Source: Pelobates cultripes (taxonomy: Eukaryota > Chordata > Amphibia > Anura > Pelobatidae). Taken from it: DNA of 64,000 nt. The stretch covers positions 205,665,519 to 205,729,518 of the forward strand of contig OW240912.1 of NCBI GenBank assembly GCA_933207985.1, read 5' to 3'. The translations under genes were made by a program, and so were the position numbers. Every line of letters starts with the position of its first letter. The stretch's first letter is position 1. The notes below the pieces were generated by a model. It made no database searches, was not told where the DNA came from, and saw only the letters and a list, made by a program, of their open reading frames with translations. This document shows, piece by piece, positions 24,500 through 38,280 of this stretch.

Positions 24500-25313
24500 T
24501 GACATTGGGCCAGATGCTAATTGTGCTGCAATTTCACTACAAACCTGAAATAGTTTGACAGATGAATTCTCTTCTGCATATTACACGTCCCTTCCCTATT
24601 GTTGGAGTTCAGGAGGAAAGCAGCAGTTTCATAAGGTTAAAGATAAAATAAAATGCTGAGACAGGGATTACTTAAGCTTAGATGGTGATGTTAGCAATAT
24701 TATAGGAGCTCTGTCAAATGGATATTATCTACAGCACGCCTCTCTCTCAGGCCAGAGTTTGTACTGGAGCTACAAGATGTAAAACGTTATATGGAAAGGA
24801 GTGAAGCAAGATAGCTTACAGTAGGCAGGTAGCAAATAGGCAAGTCAAAGTATTTGACATTATTTACAGACGTTATCCTATATCTGTGCCAAGTGTGGTA
24901 AGGGTCCTTCTTTAACCAATTTACTAGCTAAAGAAAGTGTAAGTATAGCATAGCCCAGGGAACACTGGGTGAATAACTTCATTTATAGCAACACAGTTGA
25001 ATCAACATTGAGTACCAACCATCAATCAACTACCAGAGCATATGGAGTTAAATTGGTTTACCAGTCTGTACAAGTGCAGACCCATGTCCCTATACCTTTC
25101 TAGCTCGAGGGAAGACAAGTCTGATGAATGTATGTCCTAAACTGGGCGTGCATGAGATAGGACATTTGAAAGCAGGCAGCCATTGTGATGCTTGGGTCCA
25201 AGAGCAAAATGGTGCTCCCTCTCCATAAACCTATATCCCCTTATACAACTCAATTAAATCCTGCCACCACAACTCCGTATGCAAATCCAAAAAAAACACT
25301 TCACCTCCTCCCT

Positions 25314-25349
<36 letters not shown>

Positions 25350-27230
25350 GCGCCTTCTTCCATTACGTTAAATCCCTTCCTCTTCCACAACTCCATATTC
25401 CCCTTGCCAACATCAAATCGCACTACAAAACATCTTATCCCCCAAAACACATTCCCATCTCTTTCATAACTGTGTACCCTCTCCTTTTTTAACCAGAATT
25501 TGTAGTGCCACTTACCAGGTGGCCCCATGACATGGCTGAGCTGTAATGTTCTCTATTGTCCATTTGCATTGACAATCTTCACTGTGTTCTATGTGGCTCC
25601 CTTCTGAGGGTCTGTTTACACATTACATATGCAGGAATCTGGTTTGTGCAGAGTAACAAGCAGAGGCAACTCATGCACAGTTTGTATCTCTGCTATCTCT
25701 CTGAGGAGGGGCGTGAGAACCTTCCCTGTTGTGCATGCTACTTGTGCTCGCCACTAATACAAAGTGCTTATGGTCTTTAGATGTACCATTTAATAGAGGA
25801 CATGTCCCATGTTTGTGGATGTAGATGCCATATAGTAGTGGGAAATATTAACTCAATTGAGTTGTAAATGAATCTCTGGTTTATCCTAAACACAAATAGC
25901 GCCAGTGTTCTGAGGTTCTCTGAAAAATCTCAGGGCACTCCAAGGATATGATATCTTGTTGTTCATGAGCACTTGGGTAAATGAAAAGAAGGATTTACAG
26001 TGTAATAGATGACAGGTCAGTGAAAGACGTTTGGATTCAATTTGTTGCTGCTCTCAATAGCCATTTAAAACTTTTTAAAAATGCAGAACAATTCAGTTTC
26101 CTCCTGTTTATGTGAGAGTAGTTGTGGTAATTCACCAATATCCAGCTCATCGGATAGACAAATGGTAGGCTATCTTTGGCACGCCAGATGTTGTGGACTG
26201 CATTTCCCCTGGTGCGTTGCCTGCATTATGGCTGTAAGTGGATTATGGGAGATGTAGTCCACAACATCTGGAGTGCTAAACCAAGACTTAATGCTGGGAG
26301 TAGACCCTCTTTATTCAGGACCACCCACTGCCTTTTTATGCAAAGTCCCCTGCAAGGGCAAAATCCTCTGTGCCTGAGAGATAATTGGTTGAGGAAACCT
26401 CTTTAATTTATTTATCCCTCAGGTACAGGAAAATCTATGATAGTTCCAAACACTCCACCAACACATTTTAATATTTCAAAAGGGGTTAATTGATTGCATG
26501 GAAGGTCAGAGCTTACAACCCAAGTTCCTCTTTGAAGCTGGGACCCCAACAGAGCCACTCTGCCAGGTGTGAGAAGTCACACACAAGTGGCCTGGAAGTC
26601 TGGATTCAGCACAATAAAACTCTCCCATTTGCCATATGTCTTGATTTCCTCTTAGATAGGAAGACCTATGACATGTTAATGATCAGCAGCTTTTCAGAAC
26701 AAACAAACCCTTGTGTTTCAATATATCCACAAAAGACACCAATACCCACCCACAGATCAATACTCAAGCCTCATTTTTGTCATATTTAGAATGAGACAAT
26801 CACAATCTTCCAATCAAGCCCAAATATGATTTGCAAACAAGGGAAGATCCCCCTGTGTTTTTTTTATGATTGAGTGCAATCCACTTTTTTTTTCTTGGAT
26901 AGCAACTAGTTTTTAACATATTTTACTATATAAGACCAGGTGCGTACTCTTGTTTAAATGGGGGTTGCCATGCCAAGAATACTTAATTAGCCTCCTCTGC
27001 CAAATGCAAGTCCCGTAAGTACCACTGTATCCAGCTATTTACTTGATACATTTGCTATTTCAATAAAATAAAAATACATTGATTATGGAACATCCTAGGG
27101 CCACCTTACAGCCAGGACCCTTACTGGGTATTGACTGTGTCCCCATTGACTGATGACCCTGATTAAAATGACCCAACTTTTTCCACATATGATTGAATAA
27201 GATGGATTTCAATTTGACCTTGTTTTATAC
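24500..27230. other. Intronic DNA with one small palindromic repeat
   Basis: No exon recognised. An (AT)n run lies at 25321-25349. A palindromic repeat of about 100 bp at 26177-26277 has arms containing CCAGATGTTGTGGACT and its inverse; it resembles a widespread vertebrate hAT-type MITE. The rest is unassigned. Confidence 0.5.
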
Positions 27231-27233
27231 ATA

Positions 27234-28776
27234 CAGTTGTGCTCAAACGTTTGTATACCCTGACTGAAATTGTGAAATTTCTGCATTGATTTTGAAAATA
27301 TGACTAATCATGCAAAAAAATATTTTATTGAAGGATAGTGATCATATGAAGCCATTTATTATCACATAGTTGTTTGGATCCTTTTTAAATCATAATAACA
27401 GAAATCACCCAAATGGCCCTGATCAAAAAGTTTACATACCCTTGAATGTTTGGCCTTGTTACAGACACACAAAGTGACACACACTAGTTAAAATGTCAAT
27501 TAAAAGGTTTATTTTTCCACACCTGTAGTGTATGTGTATAAATAGTAAATGTGCTTATTAGCTCTCACGTGGATGCACTGTGCAGGCTAGATACTGAGCC
27601 ATGGGGAGCAGGAAAGAACTGTCAAAAGACCTGTGTAACAAGGTAATGTAAGTTTATAAAGATGTAAAAGGATATAAAAAGATATCCAAAGCCTTCAAAA
27701 TGCCAGTCAGTGGGGTCAGGTCAGGTAAACCAAAAAAAGGTTCAGCCACAGTTGCCAAAAGAATTGTTCAGGATACAAACAAAAACTCACAGGTAACCTC
27801 AAGAGAAATACAGGCTTTCTGGAAAAGACGATGTGGTGGTTTTAAGTAGCACAATATGACAATACTTGAACAAAAATTAGCTGCATGGTCGAGTTGCCAG
27901 AAAGAAAGCTTTACTGCACCAATACCACAAAAAAAGCCCAGTTAAAATATGCCCAACACCACCTTGACACGCCTCACAACTTCTGGCACACTGTAATTTG
28001 GAGTGACGAGACCAAAATAGATCTTTATGTCATAACCATAAGCGCTATATTTCAAGAGGAGTCAACAAGGTCTATAGTGAAAAGAATACCATCCCCACTG
28101 TGAAGCATGGTGGTGGCTCACTGATGTTTTCGGGGTGTGTGAGCTCTAAAGGCACAGGGAATCTTGTGAAAATTGATGGCAAGATCAATGCAGCATGTTA
28201 TCAGAAAATACTGGCAGACATTTGCATTCTTCTGCACGAAGGCTGTGCATGGAATGCTTTTGGACTTTCCAGCATGACAATGACCCTAAGCACAAGGCCA
28301 AGTTGACTCTCCAGTGGTTACAGCAGAAAAAGGTGAAGGTTCTGGAGTGACCATCCTGACTCCTGACCTTAATTTCATTGAGCCACTCTGGGGAGATCTC
28401 AAACGTGTGGTTCATGCAAGGTGACCAAAGACTTTGCATGACCTGGAGGCATTTTGCCTAGACAAATGGGCAGCTATACCACCTGCAAAAATTAGGGGCC
28501 TATTACAAAAGACTGCACGCTGTCATTGATGCTAAAGGGGCAATACACAGTATTAAGAACTAAGGGCATGCAGACTTTTGAATAGGAGTAATTTCACTTT
28601 TTTCTTTGTTGCCATGTTTTGTTTTATGATTGTGCCATTCTGTTATAACCTACGGTTAATTATGAATCCCATAAGAAATAAAAGAAATGTGTTTTGCCTG
28701 CTCACTCATGTTTTCTTTAAAAATGGTACATATATTACCAATTCCCCAAGGGAATGCAAACTTTTGAGCACAACTG
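27234..28776 (+). mobile_element. Tc1-like DNA transposon, full length, dead
   Basis: 1,543 bp flanked by TA (27232-27233 and 28777-28778). The terminal inverted repeats begin CAGTTGTGCTCAAACGTTTG and end, inverted, with CAAACTTTTGAGCACAACTG. The interior is a decayed Tc1 transposase on the + strand. Length, TA target and termini all fit the Tc1 family. Confidence 0.93.
27601..28560 (+). pseudogene. Tc1 transposase, decayed
   Basis: It starts at ATG 27601 (MGSRKELSKDLCNKV) and shows a helix-turn-helix-like KISKAFKMPVSGV region, then HNFWHTVIWSDETKI (first catalytic Asp, about 27978-28022), CVSSKGTGNLVKIDG, DNDPKHKAK (second Asp, about 28272-28300) and LNFIEPLWGDLK (third acidic residue, about 28368-28405). 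All three DDE positions are readable, but the frame is interrupted repeatedly, with stops or shifts near 27646, 27847, 28090, 28300 and 28348. It cannot encode transposase. Confidence 0.88.
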
Positions 28777-28789
28777 TATTCTACAGTTG

Positions 28790-29340
28790 TCATTCTATGG
28801 TAGAATGTGCTCACCATTTTTTAATCCTTAAAGACTCCAAACCTCTTATTTGAGTTTTGAAATAAATCACTGGTACTTTAGAATTAAAAAAAAAAAGTGT
28901 CTGATGGGGAGTTTTCAGTGTCATATCCCCCCCAAACCTAGATGTCTGTCCCTAAGGGAGTCATTTCTCTGATAATATAAGCTTTCTGATGCAAATGTCA
29001 CCTCTCTCGTGGGACCAATTCCCATCTCTAATTACCTTCTTAACATTTTGCAGTCATAGCTCCTGCTCAGAGGGATAAAATAATTTCCATCTGAAAGATG
29101 TACTGTATACTTATAAGAACTTCATAGTTTAAGTGTGTTACACGTCTAGTAAATTATATTGTTGTTTTATTTATTTTTTAAATGTTTGCTAGGAGGATAC
29201 ACTGAGATTTCTCTCATTTTAAAGCATCCTGAAAACTCCATAGAAATACATTATTACAGATGTAAAAAGAGATATATACTGTACAATTATAGATAAATAG
29301 CTGCATATATAATATATGAAACAAGAAAACACCAAAACAA
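28790..29340. other. Intronic DNA, no recognised element
   Basis: AT-rich, no exon or repeat family recognised. Confidence 0.4.
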
Positions 29341-29379
29341 CACTACACCCCGGTTAATTCCAAAACTGTGAAAACAAGC

Positions 29380-29780
29380 AAGATTGGTATGGTGTGCTGC
29401 ACAAAAGCATGTCAAATCACCAATAAAAGGAATGGTTTACATACATTAGTATTCAATCTTCTGATAAATACTGGTCTTACAATAATCTCAGTTAGGAATG
29501 GAGATAATTTCCAACTTTAATCTCTTTAAAACATATAGAAAACATAACATAGTGTAAAAACATACAAGATAAAGATGGTAAGATTGTACTCACAAACAAT
29601 CTGCCACTAAAAGTGTCCAGAAGGCACACAGACAGGTCCACTGGATCATGTAAATCATGACTCCTACGGAAATAAATTGATCTGACCACATGAAAATATT
29701 ACTTCATAATGTATGGACAAATCAGCCACTGGGGTAATGTAATATATCAACACATGAAAAATGTATAAAAAAATATAGAG
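29380..29780 (+). mobile_element. Inverted partial copy of the Penelope 5' region
   Basis: Read on the + strand this matches the minus strand of 41790-41510 and then of 38275-38150, with blocks such as GATCATGTAAATCATGACTC and CCACATGAAAATATTACTTC. About 500 bp present in the right-hand copy between those blocks is missing, and both edges of the missing part carry TGGA. Partial inverted terminal copies are typical of Penelope-like elements. Confidence 0.7.
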
Positions 29781-29933
29781 AAAAATCTAAAGTAATAATA
29801 GCTTATTTATCCAAACAAAAGTAATGGACCTTCAAGGATACCACATCATAAAGAGATAGCACAAATAAGAACATTCAAAACAATGCTTTTCAATCCTATA
29901 TAACATATACATTCATGATATGAATACTTATAC

Positions 29934-32850
29934 TTAACCCCTTCCCGACCGCAGACGGAAATTTTCCGTCAACCTTGTCCTTCAGTTAAGGACCATTGAC
30001 GGAAAATTTCCGTCATGTACTAAAGTTAACCCCAGATCGCCGCGATCGCGGGGTTAATGGTGCTCCAGTGTGCCTCTGTATTAGAGGCAGACCAGGAGCA
30101 CCCGATCGGTCTGCCCCAGCACCGGTGCTCGCTCTGACAGGCTGTCATAGCGAGCACATGTGCTCAGTGTACTTACCTTCCGCCTCCCTGCACTTCCGGG
30201 TTCTGTGTGACGTGCAGGGAGACGGATCAGAGCTGACCCTCTTCTCCCTGTGTAAAAAAAATAAAAAAAATAAAGTTAAATCCCCCCCCCCCACACCTTT
30301 CCCCTGCTTTAATAAAATTAAACCCTTCCCTGCCAATTGATCACTGACTACAGTGATCAATTGGCAGGGTATTCATTTTAATGTTATCTGATTTTTTTAA
30401 CCTTCAGGGGATAAATTTATTTTATTAATTAATTTAAATATTTAAAAATTATATATTTAGCTAGCTGGGATGGGTGGACATTAGTGGGGAATTGGGGAAT
30501 TTGGTGTTAGGCTAACTAGGGGTTAACGTTAAAAAAAGTTTTAAAATAAGCTTTAAAAAGGTAAAAAAAAGTTTGAAAAAAATGTTTTAGTAACGTTTAA
30601 GTAAAAAAAAAAAAAAAATACCACCCCCCTTTACCCAGTCTAAATAAAAATTAACCCCTTCCCTGCCAGCTGATCACTGCCTACAGTGATCAAAATGCAG
30701 ATCACAGTATTATACTGTAATCTAATTTCTTTTAACCCCTGAGGATTAACTTTTATTTTTTAACCCTCGGGGGTTCAATTTATTTAATTAATTTAAATAT
30801 TTTATAATTATATATATTTTGCTAGCTGGAGTGGGTGGGAGTTATGGGAAAGGGAGGAATCTACTGTTAGTGCTGTTTACTGCTAGTTAGGTGTTAACGG
30901 TAAAAGAAACGTTTAGAAAAATTTTTAAAAGTGTAAAAAAAGTTTAAGAAAGTGTAAAACATTTAATAAGTAAAAAAAAAAAAGTTTAAAAACGGGTTTT
31001 ACAAAGTAAAAAAAGTTTTACAAAGTAAAAAAATACATAAAAAAATGCTCATTACCACTACACTTGGTACAAACTAGCGGAAAAATTATCCCACGCTAAG
31101 GTTCAAAATATGCCTTTTGAATTACCCTGGGATGTCTTCTTTAAGAAATAATATGCCTTTATGGTGTAATTGGATTATATAGCCTTGTAAAATACTCTAA
31201 AATGGGACATGGACACAGCGTAAAAATTCAAAGTTTGAAAAAAAAAAAAATGGCTCTGTCCCAAATGTGCCCCTCCGATGTCCACATATACCAGGCAAAG
31301 GTACATACAGGGGTATTGCTGTACTTAGCCGACATAGCTGAGCAACATATAAAGTATTATACAGTTGTAGCACACATACGATTTGCAAAATATACTGTGC
31401 AAACTCACTTTGTGTGTCAAAAAGGCAAAAAAACGCTTATTACCACTACACTTGGTACAAACTAGCGGAAAAATTATCCCACGCTAAGGTTCAAAATATG
31501 CCTTTTGAAATACCCCGGGATGTGTTCTTTAAGAAATGGTATGCCTTTATGGTGTAGCTGTAATATGTAGCCTGCTCAAGTGGGACACGGACGCATCAAA
31601 ACCCTCCATGAAAATTCACACTTAAAAACCTTAACTTGTCACGTCTCTTTTACAAAAGTGTAACTTCACAAAATAGTGTCTAGGTCATACATTGGGCATA
31701 TTGTTTTACTCAGAAGACCTAGATGAGCATAATTTGGGGGATTTGAACTTAGTGGCATATATGAAATGTACAAAATGCCCAACAAAAATGTAATCCGTAT
31801 GGAAAAAATGCCCCAAATTATTTTTTACCATATATTTTGGCATATATTGGTGAAAAAATGGGGGCATGTTAAGGCACAATATGCACCATATGAGATACCC
31901 TGGAGTGTCTACTTTTACAAATGGTAGGCCTTTGTGGGGGTTTTTTGAACAGTCAAACTGCTATAATACCCCAAATTGAAGCATATGCCCATCAAATCCG
32001 CCTCTCAAAATTCTACTGTAAATGTTTAAACGGACAGGTCTCCTGTATGGCACTGTAGCTTCACGAAATAGTGCCAAAGATATACAATGGGGGTATCGTT
32101 GTACTCAGCAGATGTAACTGAACACAAAATAAAACTTTGTACAGGAATAGCACACACCATCTTTGCAAAATACACATGAGAAGTTCTTTGTTAAAAGTTT
32201 GTGTGCCAAAAACCCCAAAAAACTAAATTTTACTCCAATATTTAGCAGAGATTAGCAGTGAAATGGCTACGTAGAAAGTGTCAAAACAACCTTAGGACAA
32301 TAGCCTGTGATGTCTACTTTATATAAATATATACTTTTATGGGGCAATTTTGTTTTCTTTTATGGCTATTAAGCTTACAAAACAAACATACCAAATTCTA
32401 AAATCGCTCCACATTAAAAGTTTATTTTACTCCTTGTTCTTCGTGACCTGTAACTACCAAAAAAAAACGTTAAAATCCCAGACACATTATATATTCTGTA
32501 AAGCAGAACAACTAAATGAATTCATTTTTAATTACTTTCTTTAACCTGCACTAATTAGGCACACATTATTATTGCAAAAACTGTACAAAAAACACAAATT
32601 CTCTCTCTTTTTTTGCCTTTTTCTGTATTTTTTAAATAATAAATAAGCGCATATATATATATATATATATATGTGTTACATCAAATTAAAGCCCTTTCTG
32701 TCCCTTAAAAAAACAGTATATAATATGTGTCGGTGCAATAAACGAGAGAGATGCAAATTGCAGTCGAACGCATACAGTAAGAAAATGCAAAAATTGCTTG
32801 TGTCATTAAGCGTAAGACAAGCTTCTGAAGCTGTGTCCTCAAGGGGTTAT
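29934..32850. mobile_element. Large non-autonomous element, 'AACCCCTT' termini
   Basis: About 2.9 kb opening TTAACCCCTTCCCGACCG and ending, inverted, AAGGGGTTAT. Next to the left end is a hairpin with arms GACGGAAATTTTCCGTC and its inverse (29953-30015). Inside are a 'cccctgccaattgatcactg' module that recurs at about 30660 and a unit starting ATTACCACTACACTTGGTAC at 31051 and again at 31439 (388 bp apart). There is no credible ORF. It resembles the 61285-63392 element in termini and internal wording ('gtacat.cagggg.attg.tgta'). Confidence 0.65.
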
Positions 32851-33059
32851 AAACCACATATTCGATTCTCTAAATTCATCATAAAAAAAAAATCTTATAA
32901 AAATACAACAATTACAGGGAATATTAAGATAGTCACATGACATATAACCATAAAAATAGAAAAATGGAAAAGAAAAAGGAGAGAGAAAAAAATTCCAAAA
33001 AGATTAATAAAACCACAATTAAATTACATAAAAGCCATAATGTCAAGATCAACATTCGA

Positions 33060-33470
33060 GCCCATGTTCCCCAAGGTTTTTAATTTATATATCCACTGGG
33101 TCTCATGTTGACATGCTTTCTTATTTCTAGCTTAATTACATCTATTCCTAAACATAAAAAACATTCAAAGAGCGTGCAGCTATTGCAATGTCTTGGTACA
33201 CTATGTTTAGTGTCCTTGTTTGCTCTAGCCCGTTGCTGTTCCAAAATGCATTCTCTTAATGTCCTAATGGTACGTCCCATGTATTGTGCCCCACAGTGCA
33301 TTGTAATAAATAGATAACATTTTTCGTGGAACAATTAATAAAATGATTGATTTCATATGTTTTCTTAGCAATGGTACTAGTAAAATTTATTGTGGAACTT
33401 GGAAGGTATTTACACATGTTACAATGACCACATTTCCCCACTTTGTTGTAAATCACCTTGGGTTTTGAAA
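33060..33470 (-). pseudogene. PLE GIY-YIG endonuclease region
   Basis: A first frame gives KCGHCNMCKYL (zinc-binding CX2CX2C), SFTSTIAKKTYEINHFINCS-like text and NVIYLLQC. A frameshift near 33300 leads to CGAQYMGRTIRTLRECI and HSVPRHC, then WIYKLKTL near 33060-33095. YLLQC...YMGRT is the GIY-YIG-like motif pair of Penelope endonucleases, which cut the target for TE integration. One frameshift inside the catalytic motif shows inactivity. Confidence 0.8.
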
Positions 33471-33681
33471 GAAAGACTTGTTTTAGGACATCATCCTGCA
33501 GTAATACTGGCCAACATTTATTCAGTGCTTTTTCTATCCACTTCTAATTACAATTAAACTGTGTATTGAAGGATAGGCTACAATCATGTGTACTACCATT
33601 AGTAGATCTGTTTGCCCTCATCTCAGGTTTATGCCTATATTCCCGTACAAGGTTTTGGGTGTCCTTTAACAGGCCCATAGG

Positions 33682-33891
33682 TTAATGTTTGTCAATTAAT
33701 CTTTTTTCTAGAAATCCTGTCTGGGTTTTTTTAAAATCCTCATCCCTAATACAGTTTTGGCTAATGCTCATAAATTGTCCTTTTGCTATATTAGTTAACC
33801 ATTGACGATGATGGCAACTTCTATAATCAATATAACTATTTTTATCTGTGGATTTAAAAAAGGTTTTATAGTAAATGCGTTTCTGTTCAAT
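33682..33891 (-). pseudogene. PLE RT thumb/linker fragment
   Basis: It reads KTFFKSTDKNSYIDYRSCHH, then KGQFMSISQNC and a lysine-rich tail. This corresponds to the conserved FRK.TD.NS.L...S.H / GQF.R..RNC block after the RT palm in PLEs. It is separated from the palm by the L1 insertion. Confidence 0.72.
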
Positions 33892-33899
33892 AAAAAAGG

Positions 33900-36400
33900 A
33901 TGTCCACACACCAGGCGACACTACTACATCTAAGACGGGAGCTGACGGACCTTCTACATAGGAAACACCATAGAGAAGTAATTAGGCACAAGCCTTTCTT
34001 CCAGCTCCACGGCAACAAGAGCGGTAAACTGCTGGTCAGAATGCTCGTCAAACAAAGACAAAGGACATACATTGACAAAATGAGAGACACACAGGGCACC
34101 CTACATCACTTACACTCTAAAATACTAGACATAACGCGGGACTACTACTCAAACCTGTATACTATCCCACAACCCCAATTAGACAAGGCGAAAGAGAGTC
34201 TACGGGAGAGAATACAAAACTACCTAACGGCCCATCCCCTCCCGTCCATAGACGGGGAAACTGCAGACAGACTAGACGAACCAATCTCAACAGAGGAACT
34301 GGCTCAGGCCATCAAAATGATGAAACATGGTAAAAGCCCAGGCCCGGACGGACTACCACTAAAGTATTATAAAACGTTTGCGAAACACTTATATCCCCCA
34401 CTCCTAGACGCACTGAATGCACTGAGAGAAGGACATCACTTTCCAAAACAATCACTGACGGCACACATCGCACTCATCCCGAAGGAGGGAAAGGACAGGG
34501 AACACTGTGGGAACTGTAGGCCCATCTCGCTCATCAACTGCAATGTCAAACTGTTGGCAAAAATACTGGCTACACGCCTCCAAACACACATCCCCACACT
34601 AACACACCCGGACCAGGTGGGATTCGTCATGGGACGTGAGGCAAGAGACAACACGATCAGAGCGTTGACTCTCATGCACGGATGAGAGTGTGGGGACGAA
34701 GGCGTTCTACTGCTGTCCATGGACGCGGAGAAGGTCTTCGACAGAGTCGACTGGCAATACATGTTCCACACACTAACACATATCGGGCTGGGACCGCACT
34801 TCCGGAGATGGGTAGAGGCATTATTCAACGGGCCCACCGCCCACGTCATCGTAAACGGAGCCATGACATACGAATTCCCCATAAACAATGTCACAAGGCA
34901 GGGATGCCTCCTATCCCCCCTGCTCTTTGTGCTGACACTCAAGCCCTTTCTGACACACATACGACAACACAGATATTAGGGGCATTGGGAAGGGAGACAC
35001 ACAACACATACACTGACGACCTCCTTTTCTTCATCACCAACCCAGAGATCTCACTCCCGAACATCCTGAAGGCCTTCAGGACCTTCGGGGAGATATACAA
35101 CCTTAAAATCAACTTCACAAAATCCAAATCTTGAACGTTAGTATACCCGAACACAGAGCTACCCCTTTGAAGCAGAGCCACACATTCCAATGGACGCAAC
35201 GCAAGATACAGTACCTGGGCACATGGTGACAAAATGACCTATTCAGAGAAAACTTTATCCCCCTGCTAGATAGGACCTGTCAAATTGGGCATACCCACAC
35301 ATATCATGGCTAGGCAGGATCCAGGTAATAAAAATGAACCTGCTCCCACGCCTGCTATACCTCATGCAAGCCCTACCCATAACCATCCCCAGATCATTCT
35401 TTCAGACCCTGAGACAGGCAATGGGGAAATACGTATGGGACCAAAGGAGACCGAGAGTTAAGATGACTACACTGATGCTACCCAAAGACAGGGGAGGACT
35501 GGCCATGCTGGACTTTACCCTGTACTATGAATCCTGCCACCTGCAAAGAATTATGGAGTGGACAAAAGATAGAGTGTTCAAGAGATGGAAAGAAATAGAG
35601 GAAATGGAAGCGGGGAGACCACTGTCCACTCTACCATGGCAGAGGAGTGGAGGGACTGGAGGACAGTGCTCACCCTACACAACTGCAACACTACGGGCAT
35701 GGAGGGGAGTAGCAAAGAGATGCGGACTAGCGTTGTTCCTGTCCCCCCTGCTCCCCCTAATGCACAACGACAGTTTCCCACCGGGACTAGACCCCAACGC
35801 ATTCAGAGACCTGCTCCGACACAAGACACCTAGACTACACCGTCTCCTTGACGGAACTAATTGCAAAACACTCCCTACCCTAGTAGAGGGATCAGACAGC
35901 TACTAAGCTATGTTCATACTCTCCCGGGGGCATAGCACGGAAACGGAACCCCACCACATTCGAAAGACTGTGTATGGACCCAGACCCACAACTGCATGGG
36001 ATCTCACTCACTCCATGCAACAGAGGGAGACTCCAACGGAGAAACACAAATTTATAGGGAGATGGCAACAAACACTGGGGAAAACTTTCACTGAAGGAGA
36101 CTAGGAGAAGATATGTTACTTAATGCATCACTGCTCAGTCTTCAGTAGGACACAAGAAACGGCCATTCAAACTGCTGACGAACTGGTACCGCACCCCAAT
36201 CATATTCCATGCCATAGACCCGGAACACACAGAAGCCGGCACTGTGCTCCACCTGTGGTGGGAATGCGAGGCCATACGACCCTTATGGCAGGGCATACAC
36301 AACTTCCTCAAAACCTTCTCAGACACACCACCTCCCTTCCTCCCTGAAAATATGCTCCTACACCACACAAAAATCACCTAGATCCCGATACAAACACCCA
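33900..36400 (+). pseudogene. L1 ORF2 RT and C-terminal region, broken
   Basis: One frame (33900-34685) carries HGKSPGPDGLPLKYYK, ALIPKEGKDREHC and FVMGREARDNTIRALTLMHG. After a stop and shift come LLSMDAEKVFDRVDW (first RT aspartate), NVTRQGCLLSPLLF (Asn-Val instead of the usual NGTRQGC) and, in another frame, TYTDDLLFFITNPEISLPN with a YTDD box. The C-terminal region continues (MNLLPRLLYLMQALPI near 35334) and reaches LWWECEA-type text near 36260. At least four lesions are present. Family as for the first L1 copy. Confidence 0.85.
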
Positions 36401-37253
36401 CTAACCATTAGAATCTTAAATGTTGCCAAACAAGTGATCCCTCACATGAACTCATCATGAACACATCCAACTCCCCAGACAGGTATATGGAAATATGGAC
36501 CCACTGGATACTGACGACTACCAAGGCAGAATTCACAAATAGACTCAAATATGACTCGTAGACAGCGAGGTGGCGAGGCCGCACAGACCGATAAACTAAG
36601 AGACGAAACAGACAGACACAACCCTGACAGCGACGCACCCACCCCCCAGACAACTCAACCCTGATAACCCCCCCCCACACTACACACAAGCCAACAAGAA
36701 CAACGAACACGGACGCACAAGCCCAACGGAATATCACCGATAGGAGACACACGGGATAGCACCACCTAACCCGAATCAACATAGCCTCTCAGGACCACAA
36801 CACACAGGGATAGACAAAACCCACAAATAAAATTAAAAAAAATTAAAATATAGATAAAGTCTAAGGCACAAACAAGACTACCACACCACCACGACAACGA
36901 ACAAGACACAACAGGTAGACCAGACATGAAGAAAACCACAGCACACCATTACACGCCAACAGAGCCAAAACCACACACCCGAACACCTGAAAATGGAAAA
37001 ACTAACTTGAGACACAGGGGAAGAAACCAACCCAACACAAAATATCCAACGCAAAAATGGTGACAAGCGCAAGACCTACGTGTCTCACGACAGTTTAAAT
37101 CTCAACAAATTGACAATGTGAAAACAAATAATCACAATCTGTACCAATGCCTTTCTTTACTATAAGACGTATAAATATATGACTAAAGAGACCTGCGAGT
37201 CTCACCGTTACCTCTTACCTGAAATACAAAATAAAAACCTTATTTACAACAAA
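33905..37253 (+). mobile_element. L1-clade LINE, 5'-truncated, inserted in the PLE
   Basis: A second L1 copy on the + strand, lacking the endonuclease and starting within ORF2. It ends with a 3' UTR containing AATAAA (about 37230) and a poly-A of nine. Flanks AAAAAAGGATGTC (33892-33904) and AAAAAAGTATGTC (37254-37266) form a candidate 13-bp target duplication with one mismatch; removing the insertion rejoins PLE coding sequence. It shares RT blocks with the 14.6-18.7 kb copy. Confidence 0.85.
36400..37253 (+). repeat. L1 3' end and untranslated tail
   Basis: C- and A-rich sequence following the ORF2 remnant, with AATAAA upstream of the terminal poly-A. No ORF here is meaningful; frames in the opposite direction are artefacts of base skew. 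Confidence 0.6.
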
Positions 37254-37266
37254 AAAAAAGTATGTC

Positions 37267-38280
37267 TAGAAAAATTGATACTGGTTTTCTGAATGTCTCG
37301 GGGTAAATTTAAAACCTTGATCATTAATATTTATATATGTTTTAAAAAAATCAATAATTCAGAATGTGGGCAGTCCCAAATGATAATTACACATCTATAA
37401 ATCTCTTCCAGAGCACCAGGTTTGATGTCCAACCATGCTCTACCAAAACCTGGGTGTCTTCCCACACTGCCATAAATAAATTGGCATAGCTGGGCGCCCA
37501 CCTGGTACCCATAGCAGTACCACATATCCGAAGCTAAAACTTTTTTCAAATATAAAATATAAAATTTATACAATTTCAAATGAAAATGTTTTGTCTCATG
37601 CCCATATCCTCATCATGTTCCAACACCTTCCTAATGGCAGTCAAGCCCTTTTTATGGTCAATAGCTGTATATAATGATGACACGTCGGCAATAGCCCAAA
37701 TGTATCTGTCTTTCCATTGAATATCTTTTAAATTATTAAAACTCTGTCCTGTATCTTTAATGTAACATCTGGTCTTAGGTACATATTTTTGTAAAAAAAA
37801 TAATCAAAATATTGGGATAAATTAGCGGTCAGGCTGCCAATGTCACTCACAATTGGTCTACCCGGTGACATAACCAAGGATGTATAAACCTTAGGTAAAT
37901 AATAAAAAATGGTCAATCAAGGATGCGGTTCAAAAAAAAAAGAACTAATTTATACTCAGAATCTCCTGTTCCTTACCCACATTCAATAAATTCAAAAGTT
38001 TTCCAGTATGCTTCTTAGTGGTCTCTTCGCGTAATGTGCAGTACGTGGTGCCATCTCCAAGGAGCCTCAGGGCCTCCGCTACATAGTCATTACGAGTATA
38101 ACTACTGCACCTCCCTTATTAGCCTCCTTGAAGACATCACATTTTTCATGTGTTGATATATTACATTTCCCTAGTGGCTGATTTGTCCATACATTAAGGT
38201 TTCTATGAAGTAATATTTTCATGTGGTCAGATCAATTTATTTCCGCAGGAGTCATGATTTACATGATCCAACTTAGTGAG
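37267..38280 (-). pseudogene. PLE reverse transcriptase
   Basis: In minus order the parts are the ANKGGAVV-type N-terminal block (about 38110), ALRLLGDGTTYCTLREET (38085-38030), FYYLPKVYTSL and PGRPIVSDIGSLTANLSQY (about 37905-37800), QDRYIWAIADVSSLYTAI near 37700-37660 (the first catalytic Asp region, ADVSSLYT), a GTRWAP-like block near 37520, and an IDV...IWD remnant of the catalytic box near 37395. PLE RTs contain exactly this series, including the PPGRPIVS motif. Multiple frameshifts. Confidence 0.8.

Noticed and set aside
30125..30170. Hairpin GTGCTCGCT / AGCGAGCAC resembling the start of U6 RNA
   Set aside because: The GTGCTCGC similarity stops after a few bases, and no U6 body or promoter follows.
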